Origin: RUG11690 sp045616665
Lineage (GTDB): Bacteria; Bacteroidota; Bacteroidia; Bacteroidales; WCHB1-69
Assembly (NCBI GenBank): GCA_045616665.1
Contig: JAZLHE010000016.1
Location: forward strand, 16,177 to 80,176
Direction of reading: 5' to 3'
Length of the DNA stretch: 64,000 nt
The notes under the pieces were generated by a model that worked only from the letters and a program-made list of their open reading frames with translations, was not told the DNA's origin and ran no database searches. The translations under genes were made by a program, and so were the position numbers. Of this stretch, positions 16,854 to 25,188 are shown one piece after another; position 1 is the stretch's first letter; each line of letters opens with the position of its first letter.

Positions 16854-16968
16854 CATTCCGGGTGCTTGGCCAGAACCCTTACATACCAGATAAGAACGCC
16901 CACGTTGTACGCGGACGCTCACTGTTATCTTCTGGTATGTAATTCCTATGCGGCCAAGCTTTGGAATG
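16854..16968 (-). other. Long rod-like hairpin in the leader of the methyltransferase operon
   Basis: Nested inverted repeats share one centre: CATTCC 16854-16859 with GGAATG 16963-16968; GCTTGGCC 16864-16871 with GGCCAAGC 16952-16959; ACATACCAGA 16881-16890 with TCTGGTATGT 16931-16940, extended by TAA/TTA; and an inner 11-bp stem 16894-16904 / 16910-16920 around a five-base loop. The inner stem has three non-Watson-Crick positions. All three are G-U pairs in minus-strand RNA but C-A mismatches in plus-strand RNA, so the fold is best as RNA in the operon's direction. About 38 base pairs in 115 bases. Function unknown. Confidence 0.65.
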
Positions 16969-17066
16969 ATTTCAGAATAGCAGCAAACGCTATGATTATT
17001 ATTTTATTAATTTATATTATTCTACATTTATTCTGTGTTTAATATTAATTTTTGCAATTGAATCTA

Positions 17067-17074
17067 CAAAAGTA
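17067..17074 (-). promoter_or_regulatory. -7 box upstream of the methyltransferase operon
   Basis: TACTTTTG on the minus strand (17074-17067). Transcription from near 17060 would give a leader of about 260 bases containing the long hairpin. A TTG occurs at 17100-17098, which is 23 bases away and somewhat too far. Confidence 0.4.
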
Positions 17075-17134
17075 AACAAAAAAAATGATAGTTTGGACAA
17101 AACTCCTATAAAATAACAATAATAAATATGAATA

Positions 17135-17922
17135 GTTGATAATACACCTAAATTTTGTATATTTGCGCTCTCAAAAAACAAGTCTTATGAATCTATTGGA
17201 ATTTCAAAACCTATACCCCGACGAGGCCAGCTGTAAACGGAAATGGCGCGAGATACGAGAAAAAGAGGGTGTTGTGTGTCCCATATGTGGATGTACGGAG
17301 TATTACTGGAAAAACGACAAGGAATGTTTTGAATGCAAACACTGCCATCATCGCCAGAGTCTGAAAGCAGGAACGATAATGCAGGGCAGCCAGCTTCCGT
17401 TCCGCTATTGGTTCATCACGATGCATCTGCTGACGACGACCAAGAAGACGTTTTCCGCCAGCGAGTTGCAGCGGCAGCTGGGACACAAGTACTACCGTCC
17501 GATATGGGCGATGCTGCACAAGTTGCGTCAGGCGATGGGCAAACGCGACGCGCTATACAAAGTGGATGGCGAGTGTGAATTGGACGAGGGCTTTTTCACC
17601 GTTTCAGTGGAAGAGGACAGGAAGCAGGATCCTCTGAAGCGAGGGCGCGGCAGCCAACGCAAATGCAAGGTGCTGGTGATGGCGGAAAGCGAGAAAGTGT
17701 CGGAAGAGGAACATACCTCGAAAGGGAAAAGGCAGAAGACACGCAAAGTCGGCCATATAAAGATGGTAGTGATAGACGACTTGAAATCGAAGACCATAGA
17801 CGGGGTCGTGGAGAAGTGCGTGACAACAGAAAGCAAACTGGACACGGATGACTCAACCTCATACCAACAGACTGCTCGTGGCTGGTGCGACTTGCAAAAA
17901 TGAATTTAGGTGTAGAATCAAC
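17135..17922 (+). mobile_element. Internally deleted IS1595-family insertion sequence
   Basis: Imperfect terminal inverted repeats bound the element: GTTGATAATACACCTAAATT at 17135-17154, and the complement of GTTGATTCTACACCTAAATT at 17903-17922 (two or three mismatches in 20). The transposase stop codon lies at the inner edge of the right repeat. No matching 8-bp target duplication is seen (TATGAATA against CAATCATT). At 788 bp it is about 200-250 bp shorter than a full IS1595-type element, and what is missing is the 3' part of the transposase. Confidence 0.75.
17187..17903 (+). pseudogene. Truncated IS1595 (ISXO2-like) transposase
   Basis: 238 residues of an IS1595-family DDE transposase. 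An N-terminal zinc ribbon (CPICG, then CKHCHHRQS) and the ISXO2-like catalytic domain are visible: the first aspartate in GECELDEGFF and the second in KLDTDDSTSY. The chain then ends at QQTARGWCDLQK, so the third catalytic acidic residue and its asparagine/histidine neighbours, normally about 60-90 residues later, are gone. The frame is open 17 codons upstream, but ATG 17187 starts the family-typical MNLLEFQNLYPDE. The product should be inactive. Confidence 0.8.
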
Positions 17923-17983
17923 CAATCATTAATGAAAAAAACACTAATTCTTCTACAAAATCAAAGAGATAATTTTAAATAAT

Positions 17984-18685
17984 TTATTCTTCTTCCAAGC
18001 TCTGGCTAAACACCTCGGAGGCGGCCTGCTCTGCCTGCTTGATGGTATAACCCAATCCCTCTGCCTTAACCTCATCGTCAACTAACAAAGAGGCTTTGTA
18101 AAGCTTCTGGGGCTGATTGTCCTGCTCCTCGTGGACAAAAGTCAAGTTCAGGTGATGTTTTTGCGCCCAGGAAAGCACTTTACTCTTGAAGTTCTTCTCT
18201 AATGCCAGCAGAGACTCCAAATCAAGTTGCGTCATCAGGATTTGCTGGACAAAAACATTCTTGGTTTTCTCATAACCCAAATCCAAATACATCGCACCCA
18301 TAATGGCCTCAAAGGCATCGCCATTGGCCGAACGCGCGTGAACGTGAGAATCAATCACCACCAACTTGTCTAATCCTATTTTACGCGACAAGGCGTTCAA
18401 ATTCTCTCGACAAACGATTTTGGAACGCATTTCCGTTAATTGTCCTTCCGGCAGCAAAGGATATTTTTTGAAGAGGAAATCTGCCGTAATGGCCCCTAAA
18501 ACCGCATCACCCAAATATTCCAAACGTTCGTTGTTGAGTCGGCCGGCAACCACACTCTTTATCGACGAGGAACGATGCAACACGGCCATCTCATAAATTT
18601 TAAGATGACGTGGACGGTATCCGAAGACATTTTTAACAAACGATGCGATATTGCGTACTTCCGGATTTCTTTTAAAAAGAGACAT
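17984..18685 (-). CDS. rnc: Ribonuclease III
   Basis: Double-strand-specific endoribonuclease that processes rRNA and structured mRNA. The 233 residues hold the RNase III signature NERLEYLGDAVLG (about 53-65), the second metal-binding segment GDAFEAIMGAMYLDLG, and a C-terminal double-stranded-RNA-binding domain (about 165-230; the final helix is KQAEQAASEVF). It follows fabF by two bases in the conserved acpP-fabF-rnc order of Bacteroidota, so it is expressed with fatty-acid synthesis genes. Confidence 0.97.
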   Translation of the reverse strand: MSLFKRNPEVRNIASFVKNVFGYRPRHLKIYEMAVLHRSSSIKSVVAGRLNNERLEYLGDAVLGAITADFLFKKYPLLPEGQLTEMRSKIVCRENLNALSRKIGLDKLVVIDSHVHARSANGDAFEAIMGAMYLDLGYEKTKNVFVQQILMTQLDLESLLALEKNFKSKVLSWAQKHHLNLTFVHEEQDNQPQKLYKASLLVDDEVKAEGLGYTIKQAEQAASEVFSQSLEEE

Positions 18686-18687
18686 TT

Positions 18688-19935
18688 TTAATCACACTTT
18701 TTGAAAAGCAAAGATATATTATGACCGCCAAAGCCAAACGAATTGGACAAGGCGACACTTATATCGCGTTTTACCGGTTTATGAGGACAAAAATTCCAAT
18801 CTGGAATTTGCGGATCTTTATGGTCAAGATTGATGGTTGGGGGCACAATACTGTTTTCTATAGCAAGTATGGAAACAATGCTTTCTATGGCCGGGGCTGC
18901 TCCCAACATGTGTCCCGTCATAGATTTGGTGGAACTAATCAGCATATTTTGAGCGTGTTCGCCAAAAAGGGTCTGAATGGCATTGCATTCCGACACGTCT
19001 CCCATTGTGGTGGAAGTTCCGTGGGCATTGATGTAATCCACCTCTTCAGGCCGCATTTCGGCTTCTTCCAAGGCCAATTTCATCGCTTTGTATGCGCCGT
19101 CGCCATCAGGACGCGGTGCCGTGATATGGAAAGCGTCACAAGTCATACCACCTCCCACGATTTCAGCGTATATGTGAGCACCACGTGCCTTCGCGTGCTC
19201 ATATTCTTCCAAAATGAGCGTGGCAGAACCTTCGCCAACCACAAAGCCATCGCGATCCACGTCAAAAGGTCGGGAAGCGCGCTGCGGCTCATCATTCCTC
19301 GTGGACAATGCCCGCATAGCGTCAAAGCCACCGACCGTCAACTCCACAATGCAAGCCTCGGAACCACCGGTAACCACCATATCGCATTTTCCCATACGGA
19401 TATAGTTGAAGGCATCAATGATGGCATTCCCTCCAGACGCACAGGCGGAAGAAGTCACATAATTGGGACCGCGCAAGCCGAAATGAATGGCGATATTGCC
19501 GGAAACGGAATCCGAAAGCACCTTGGGCAGGAGAAAGGGATTAAAACGGGGAACACCTTCGTTTTCAATAAAAGTCCGCATACTCTCGTTGCTGGATTGG
19601 AAACCTCCTGCTGCCGTACCGTATATCACGCCAATTCGGTCAACGTTTTCCTTGGTCAAATCCAAACGGCTGTCGGTGAGAGCCTCCATAGTGGCCACCA
19701 CCGCATATTGCGAACACGCATCCATTTTCCGGGCTTCCTTATTCTCAATGTAGTCAAGAATGTTAAAGTCCTTCAATTGACACGCGAACTTCGTCTTAAA
19801 TAATTCCGTGTTAAAATAAGAAATCGGCGTAGCACCACTTACACCCCCAAGGAGATTTTCCCAAAAAACCGGGATACTATTTCCAATGGGTGTAAGTGCT
19901 CCTATACCGCTAATGACGACTCTTTTTAAATTCAT
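18688..19935 (-). CDS. fabF: Beta-ketoacyl-ACP synthase II
   Basis: Condensing enzyme of fatty-acid elongation. The Cys-His-His triad can be read: the nucleophile in SSACASGGNA (about residue 165), the first histidine in NAHGTSTTMGD (about 304) and the second in STKSMTGHMLGAA (about 340). The C-terminal NSFGFGGHN is standard. 415 residues is the normal length. It lies 20 bases after acpP and two bases before rnc. Identification is secure. Confidence 0.98.
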   Translation of the reverse strand: MNLKRVVISGIGALTPIGNSIPVFWENLLGGVSGATPISYFNTELFKTKFACQLKDFNILDYIENKEARKMDACSQYAVVATMEALTDSRLDLTKENVDRIGVIYGTAAGGFQSSNESMRTFIENEGVPRFNPFLLPKVLSDSVSGNIAIHFGLRGPNYVTSSACASGGNAIIDAFNYIRMGKCDMVVTGGSEACIVELTVGGFDAMRALSTRNDEPQRASRPFDVDRDGFVVGEGSATLILEEYEHAKARGAHIYAEIVGGGMTCDAFHITAPRPDGDGAYKAMKLALEEAEMRPEEVDYINAHGTSTTMGDVSECNAIQTLFGEHAQNMLISSTKSMTGHMLGAAPAIESIVSILAIENSIVPPTINLDHKDPQIPDWNFCPHKPVKRDISVALSNSFGFGGHNISLLFKKCD

Positions 19936-19955
19936 AAAAAAGAGAGTGGGAAATA

Positions 19956-20195
19956 CTATTTTTGAATGTGATTTTCAATGTATGCGATAGCATCCCCTAC
20001 CGTTGCGATTTTTTCTGCTTCTTCATCAGGAATCTGAATGCCAAATTCTTTCTCAAATTCCATGATTAACTCAACAGTGTCTAATGAGTCAGCACCCAAA
20101 TCATTGGTAAAGCTTTTTTCCGGAGTGACCTCGGCTGCATCTACACTTAATTTTTCAGCAATAATTGCTTGTACTTTGTCAATAATTTCTGCCAT
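19956..20195 (-). CDS. acpP: Acyl carrier protein
   Basis: 79-residue acidic carrier for fatty-acid intermediates. The phosphopantetheine attachment serine is in DLGADSLDTVELIM. It is first gene of the acpP-fabF-rnc operon, with a TATATTTG promoter element about 24 bases upstream. Identification is secure. Confidence 0.98.
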   Translation of the reverse strand: MAEIIDKVQAIIAEKLSVDAAEVTPEKSFTNDLGADSLDTVELIMEFEKEFGIQIPDEEAEKIATVGDAIAYIENHIQK

Positions 20196-20218
20196 AGTTA
20201 TTCATTTTAAATTTGCTG

Positions 20219-20226
20219 CAAATATA
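20219..20226 (-). promoter_or_regulatory. -7 box of the acpP-fabF-rnc operon
   Basis: TATATTTG on the minus strand (20226-20219). The leader would be about 17 bases. The -33 half is poorly matched. Confidence 0.5.
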
Positions 20227-20356
20227 CGACTTATTTTTTTTCTTTTTAACTTTTATTAGCATTTTTTAGAAACAACACAAATCATTTATTCACAATCGTT
20301 TACACATTTTACTAACAGTTTTATATATCAATTATCAAAATTGACAGCGTCAGATT

Positions 20357-22606
20357 TTATTCAAAATCATACCCTATTCTTTCAATTTTCTCCAAATTGT
20401 CGATATTCTTCAACTTGCCCATCAGTTCGTTCAAGGCATGGACATTTTCAATATAAAACATCAAAGTGCCTTTGAAAACATTGTCTTTCGTTTCAATATT
20501 GAGAGAACGTATATTCAGGTTCAGTTGCGAAGTCACGATATCCAAGATGTCTTTCAACATACCCTTTTTGTCAAAACCGCTCAAACGAAGTCCCGACAAG
20601 AAAGCCACGTTTTGCTCTTTTCTCCACTTGGCCTTGATAATTCTATTGCCAAACTTGGACATTTGCTCAATGGCCTTGGGACAATTCGTCTGATGTATAA
20701 TGATTTCATTATTAGGCATTTGAAACCCAACCACATTATCTCCCGGAATAGGATTGCAGCAAGGCGACAACCTATACCGGATATTTTCAGAGGTGTCGTC
20801 CAACATAAACATCTGCGGATTGGCCGTGATTCCCTCATCAATCAACTGACTCAGTGACTTGCTGGTAATTTCATCCGTCACTCGCTTCTGGAATTCTTCC
20901 AAATCGCTGTCTTTATCATTGGTAAACATCTTCTTCACACGCTCTTCCGTGAGTTTGTTTTGAGAAACATAATCCCAAAACTCGATAGGCGACTTGATAC
21001 CTGTTTCGGATTGCACCTTGCCGATATTCTGCGGGGTAAAATCCAATTCCAGATGTTCAAATATGCGCTTGAGTATTGACATTCCCTTATTGGAGGATTT
21101 TTTCTGCACAAGTCTAATGGCCTCCTTGATACGATCCTTGGCACGCGAAGTCTTCACGAAATCGAACCATTCCACCTTCGGCGACTGCTTTTTCGAAGTG
21201 ATAATCTCCACCTGATCTCCGTTTTGCAGAACATAATTGGCTGGGACGATATTGAAATTCACCTTGGCTCCGATACACTGGTTTCCAAGATTCGTATGCA
21301 AATCGTATGCCAAATCAAGAACGGTTGAGCCGACGGGAAGTTGTTTCATATCGCCCTTCGGCGTGAAAATAAAGACTTCCTTCAGTTCCAGGTTCAGCTT
21401 GATTTCATTCAAGAAATCCAAGGCGTTGGTCTTATCGCTGTTGAGCACCTCACGAATTTTCAGTAACCACTCCTCTACCCTGTTGTCATACTCGTTGGGA
21501 GTTCTATTTTCTTCCTTATATTTATAATGTGCGGCGAAACCCTTTTCAGCGATTTCATCCATACGTTTTGAGCGAATCTGCACTTCCACCCACTTGCCCG
21601 TCTTGCTCATTGCCGTCAAGTGCAGCGACTGATAACCATTGGACTTGGGGTGATTCAAGAAATTGCGTTCCCGGTCCGGATTGGTTTCATACAGACTCGT
21701 CACGATGGCATAAATGGCCCAACAGATACGGATTTCATCTTCCGGTTCACTATCGAAAACAAAACGGACGGCAAAAATGTCATAAATATCTTCAAAATTG
21801 ATATTTTTCCGTTTCATTTTTTGATAAATGGAACAAATGGACTTCGTTCTGCTTGACATTTCCGTCTCGATGCCGGCTTTTTGCAATTTTTCCAGAATAG
21901 GTTTTACAAAATCCGAAATCAAAGTCTGACGATCCGTCTCGGTACTTTTCAATTTATTGGAGATAAAATGGTACGTCGTCGGGTCGGTATATTGCATCGC
22001 GTAATCTTCCAACTCGCTTTTGATGGCATACAAACCCAAACGATGGGCAATCGGCACATAAAAATAGGAAGTTTCGGAAGCGATTTTCCATTGTTTTTCC
22101 GGCGGCATCGAAGCCAATGTCCGCATATTATGAAGTCGATCCGCCAACTTGATCAGAATCACACGCACATCTTCAGACATAGACAAGAAAATCTTTCTGA
22201 AATTTTCCGCCTGAATAGATGCATTGGCATCGATGGTAATATCTTCAATTTTGGTAAGACCATCAATAATTTGCGCCACTTCATCTCCGAAAATCTCTCG
22301 AATATCATCCAAAGTATAATCAGTATCTTCGACGACATCGTGCAACAAGGCACAAACAACCGAGGTGGTTCCCAAATTGATTTCCTTGGTAACGATGAGT
22401 GCCACGGAAATAGGATGATAAATATAGGGTTCTCCACTCCGGCGTCGCATATCCTTATGGGCATTGGCCGCCAAGGTAAAGGCCTTACGAATCAATTTCC
22501 GTTGCTCGACGGTCGTTTTATCGTACATATAGCTAATCAGTTCGCGGTATTTCCGCACAATCATCTTACTTTCGAGTTCCGCATTAGGTATATACAATTG
22601 TTCCAT
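20357..22606 (-). CDS. rsh: RelA/SpoT-type (p)ppGpp synthetase/hydrolase
   Basis: Long RSH enzyme of the stringent response, 749 residues. The hydrolase HD domain is intact (YHPISVALIV, ALLHDVVEDTDYT near residues 85-100, LADRLHNMRT). It is followed by the synthetase domain (RTKSICSIYQKMKRK, NHPKSNGYQSLH, VEVQIRSKRMDEIAEKG), a TGS domain (KEVFIFTPKGD to NGDQVEIITSK), a helical and zinc-finger-like region (SPCCNPIPGD), and a C-terminal ACT domain. The loop that is RxKD in bifunctional and ExDD in monofunctional enzymes reads RERN here, so the final aspartate is replaced. The gene lies 59 bases downstream of the subtilase gene on the same strand, so the two may be cotranscribed. Confidence 0.95.
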   Translation of the reverse strand: MEQLYIPNAELESKMIVRKYRELISYMYDKTTVEQRKLIRKAFTLAANAHKDMRRRSGEPYIYHPISVALIVTKEINLGTTSVVCALLHDVVEDTDYTLDDIREIFGDEVAQIIDGLTKIEDITIDANASIQAENFRKIFLSMSEDVRVILIKLADRLHNMRTLASMPPEKQWKIASETSYFYVPIAHRLGLYAIKSELEDYAMQYTDPTTYHFISNKLKSTETDRQTLISDFVKPILEKLQKAGIETEMSSRTKSICSIYQKMKRKNINFEDIYDIFAVRFVFDSEPEDEIRICWAIYAIVTSLYETNPDRERNFLNHPKSNGYQSLHLTAMSKTGKWVEVQIRSKRMDEIAEKGFAAHYKYKEENRTPNEYDNRVEEWLLKIREVLNSDKTNALDFLNEIKLNLELKEVFIFTPKGDMKQLPVGSTVLDLAYDLHTNLGNQCIGAKVNFNIVPANYVLQNGDQVEIITSKKQSPKVEWFDFVKTSRAKDRIKEAIRLVQKKSSNKGMSILKRIFEHLELDFTPQNIGKVQSETGIKSPIEFWDYVSQNKLTEERVKKMFTNDKDSDLEEFQKRVTDEITSKSLSQLIDEGITANPQMFMLDDTSENIRYRLSPCCNPIPGDNVVGFQMPNNEIIIHQTNCPKAIEQMSKFGNRIIKAKWRKEQNVAFLSGLRLSGFDKKGMLKDILDIVTSQLNLNIRSLNIETKDNVFKGTLMFYIENVHALNELMGKLKNIDNLEKIERIGYDFE

Positions 22607-22665
22607 TTTAACCTTTAGATTTTGAAGATTCCGTATAAAACGTTATTAGTGTCGAACAAAATCGA

Positions 22666-24540
22666 CTACATCTTAACCAGTTTTTTTGTGAACACTTTTT
22701 GTCCATCGCTAACGCGAAGGAAATAGCAGCCCGCCGAATATTGCCGCATATCGACTTGGTTCACGCCCTGATTCATATATTGGGAGGCAATTTGCTTGCC
22801 CGACATATCATACAGAGAGGCCTCAAACTGATAGGCATCACTTTCGAGGACAACGTATGCGGTGGTAGTTACGGGATTAGGATAGACACGGCAACGGGTT
22901 TCGCTCACCGAATGCTGTTCCACGCCCGTATAGTTCAATGCCATCATCACGGCCTGATAAGCATCTACCTTGCCAGCACCGGGAGAGTATGCGTGCAACG
23001 CATCCGTAAACTCATCCTGATATGCCGTCCGTTTAATAATGTCCTTCACCTGAGCAGGAGAAAGGTATGGATTGGCTTCCAAAATCAAAGCCGCCACACC
23101 AGACACGAAAGGTGATGACATTGACGTTCCTGACAGTGTGGCGAACTGATAAGTTCTACCTTGGAAATTAATAGGATTAGAGCCTGTCACATCGGTAGAA
23201 TTGGTATAGCTTGACAATGCCGCCGTTACATTCTGTCCAGGTGCAGAGACATCTGGTTTTTCCGTTCCGTCAATCAACGGCCCCCAGCTGGAATAGCCGG
23301 ATATGCTGCCGTCGCCGGTAAACTGACCACCCGTCTTTGCACGTGCGATATGGGAAGCCACGGAAATCACGCAATCCACGTTGGCAGGAGCACCAATGCC
23401 ATACTGTTTGTCTCCCACCGTCCAGCCTTCGCCTGCAGAAGAGAACGGAGCTCCCCAATTGCCGACACCATTGGTCATTTCTATCAGATTCCAAGCATGG
23501 AAATCACCCTCTTCCGCTTCCACGTACAAGCCGAAATCAATGGGAAATGCCGTGGAATGCAATCTCAATCTTGCGTGAGGACGATGGTTCTGTGGAGAAG
23601 ATTCAACATTATCAATAATAAATTCCACAGGAAAACCAAGCACATCCATAATGGTATCTATCGTATAGTCACCATCTTGCGTATCAAAAAACGGAGTAGT
23701 GCCATAAACTTGCCCATTGTTTTTATCCAATACCGCAATCGCATATCTGAAAGAAGTATTGGGAGAACTTTCCATCGTGATTGACTGTCCGTAAGCGTGC
23801 GCACCGCCACCGGTGGCAAAATTGATTTTCGTCTTCAGCATCTGATGATTGGTATTGAAATCCTGATGCACGTGGAATTTCACGTCACCGTTATTGCCGG
23901 CACTGGCCACAAAAACAACCCCTTGTTCTGTCAATTCCTGAATGGTTTCGGCAATGGGACCCGTTCCGTCCATAAAGCCCATATAATAAAGTCCCCAACT
24001 CATATTCACCACCAATCGTTTCTGTTCCTCCTGGGCCACATTGTACATCCAACGCAAGGCATCAATGATGTTTTCCTCCTTGGTTAAAAACGTACAAAGA
24101 AGCAGATTACTTCCCGGGGCCACGCCTCTGAAGGCCGTTCTGGCTCCTGCACCGGCAGCGATACTGGCCACGTGCGTTCCGTGATAACCATATTCATACA
24201 CGTTAAAAGTATCGGTTTTGGCTTCCAACAAGGCTTCCTGGCCAATAATTTCCGAGCCATAATCAAAACCGGCAGGAGCCGGACCGGCCGTACGATATTG
24301 ATCCCAGAAACGCAGTATTCTGTAATTCTGCAGATCCACATCGTAAAAAACGGGGTGTGTAAAGTCAAAGCCCCAATCCCCAATGCCGATAATCACGTCC
24401 TCACCCGTAAACGACTGTGGCAGATTGATTCCTTGGAAAACGCTGTCCACACGACCATCAGGAACCGCCTTGCTCAAGTTTTCTTGCGCCCAAAGCATAA
24501 CAGGCACCAATAACAATAAAATAAGTAGATTTTTTTTCAT
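22666..24540 (-). CDS. Subtilisin-like serine protease (S8) with T9SS sorting domain
   Basis: Secreted protease, 624 residues. A Sec signal ends near residue 18 (VPVMLWAQ). The S8 catalytic triad is present: Asp in IGIGDWGFDFTHP, His in YHGTHVASIAAG, Ser in LSGTSMSSPFVSGVAAL, with the oxyanion Asn in VASAGNNGD. An inserted domain (about 235-400) separates His from Ser. The last 75 residues form a type A T9SS C-terminal domain (CRVYPNP, LYDMSGKQI, YSAGCYFLRV, KKLVKM), so the enzyme is probably cleaved and attached to the cell surface or released. It starts two bases after the dnaX tail stop. Substrate unknown. Confidence 0.93.
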   Translation of the reverse strand: MKKNLLILLLLVPVMLWAQENLSKAVPDGRVDSVFQGINLPQSFTGEDVIIGIGDWGFDFTHPVFYDVDLQNYRILRFWDQYRTAGPAPAGFDYGSEIIGQEALLEAKTDTFNVYEYGYHGTHVASIAAGAGARTAFRGVAPGSNLLLCTFLTKEENIIDALRWMYNVAQEEQKRLVVNMSWGLYYMGFMDGTGPIAETIQELTEQGVVFVASAGNNGDVKFHVHQDFNTNHQMLKTKINFATGGGAHAYGQSITMESSPNTSFRYAIAVLDKNNGQVYGTTPFFDTQDGDYTIDTIMDVLGFPVEFIIDNVESSPQNHRPHARLRLHSTAFPIDFGLYVEAEEGDFHAWNLIEMTNGVGNWGAPFSSAGEGWTVGDKQYGIGAPANVDCVISVASHIARAKTGGQFTGDGSISGYSSWGPLIDGTEKPDVSAPGQNVTAALSSYTNSTDVTGSNPINFQGRTYQFATLSGTSMSSPFVSGVAALILEANPYLSPAQVKDIIKRTAYQDEFTDALHAYSPGAGKVDAYQAVMMALNYTGVEQHSVSETRCRVYPNPVTTTAYVVLESDAYQFEASLYDMSGKQIASQYMNQGVNQVDMRQYSAGCYFLRVSDGQKVFTKKLVKM

Positions 24541-24542
24541 AA

Positions 24543-25169
24543 TTACATATCTTTTGCTGACAAATTCAATATTTTTAAAAATTCAGGGATTTCAGGATTT
24601 TCACGCTGTAAATCATTCATTTTATCTTGCGTGTCGTATATAAGAGTCGATTTTTCTTCTTTGACTTCATCGACCTGTATGACAATATTATCCAATTTAG
24701 GACTATAATTATTCCGCAGATATTCCAATGCCAAGCGAATTTGAGGTTCAAAATTCTCTTTCATCAACTCATTTTTCACCTTGACATAAATCACATTGTC
24801 TTTCAACTTTGGTATTACACCCTTCAACGGATAATACACGGTGGCGACTTTGACGAACAACAGATCAAACATCGTATTCCAGGCCGTTTCAAAATTCTCG
24901 TCCAAAACGGCATTGTCTCCTCCTCCATCAACGACTTCTTCTTCGGAAGCGATATGGGACTCGACAGTTTTTTCATCTTCCTGCCTTGATTCTGATGATT
25001 CGGTCTGGCTTGCGGTCTGAGTTGGTGCTGCCTCAACGGGACTTGACAACGGATCGTTCACCAAGGCACTGATTTTAGGTGCCGGCTTTACGGGATTTAT
25101 CACAGGTGGAACAAAAACCTGTGAAGAAACCTGAGGCGCGGTGAGAGAACTTGCCGGCACACTCTGCAC
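24543..25169 (-). CDS. Separate C-terminal (tau-specific) part of DnaX
   Basis: A 208-residue frame with GTG start that looks like the missing tail of DNA polymerase III tau: a Pro/Ser/Thr-rich and acidic linker (about 1-90) followed by a folded C-terminal domain (AWNTMFDLLFVKVATVYYPLKG, then EFLKILNLSAKDM at the end) like the end of Bacteroidota gamma/tau subunits. It lies in the +1 frame relative to the dnaX gene just upstream. The +1 frame is open from 25229, so the two frames overlap by about 40 bases. It is either joined to DnaX by frameshifting, made by re-initiation at GTG, or separated by a mutation or sequence error. The GTG start is therefore tentative. Confidence 0.6.
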   Translation of the reverse strand: MQSVPASSLTAPQVSSQVFVPPVINPVKPAPKISALVNDPLSSPVEAAPTQTASQTESSESRQEDEKTVESHIASEEEVVDGGGDNAVLDENFETAWNTMFDLLFVKVATVYYPLKGVIPKLKDNVIYVKVKNELMKENFEPQIRLALEYLRNNYSPKLDNIVIQVDEVKEEKSTLIYDTQDKMNDLQRENPEIPEFLKILNLSAKDM

Positions 25170-25188
25170 TGCCCCTTTCTCGGATGAA

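Noticed and set aside
16798..16854. Start of the short methyltransferase at 16854
   Set aside because: The extra 19 residues lie beside the leader hairpin and look unlike a methylase N-terminus; MADAPKTEQ at 16797 is a more natural start.
16854..16968. Integron attC site
   Set aside because: It is imperfectly palindromic with bulges, but I see no clear RYYYAAC/GTTRRRY ends at its borders and no integrase in the window.
16854..16968. 6S RNA
   Set aside because: It is too short and lacks the large central bubble expected of 6S RNA.
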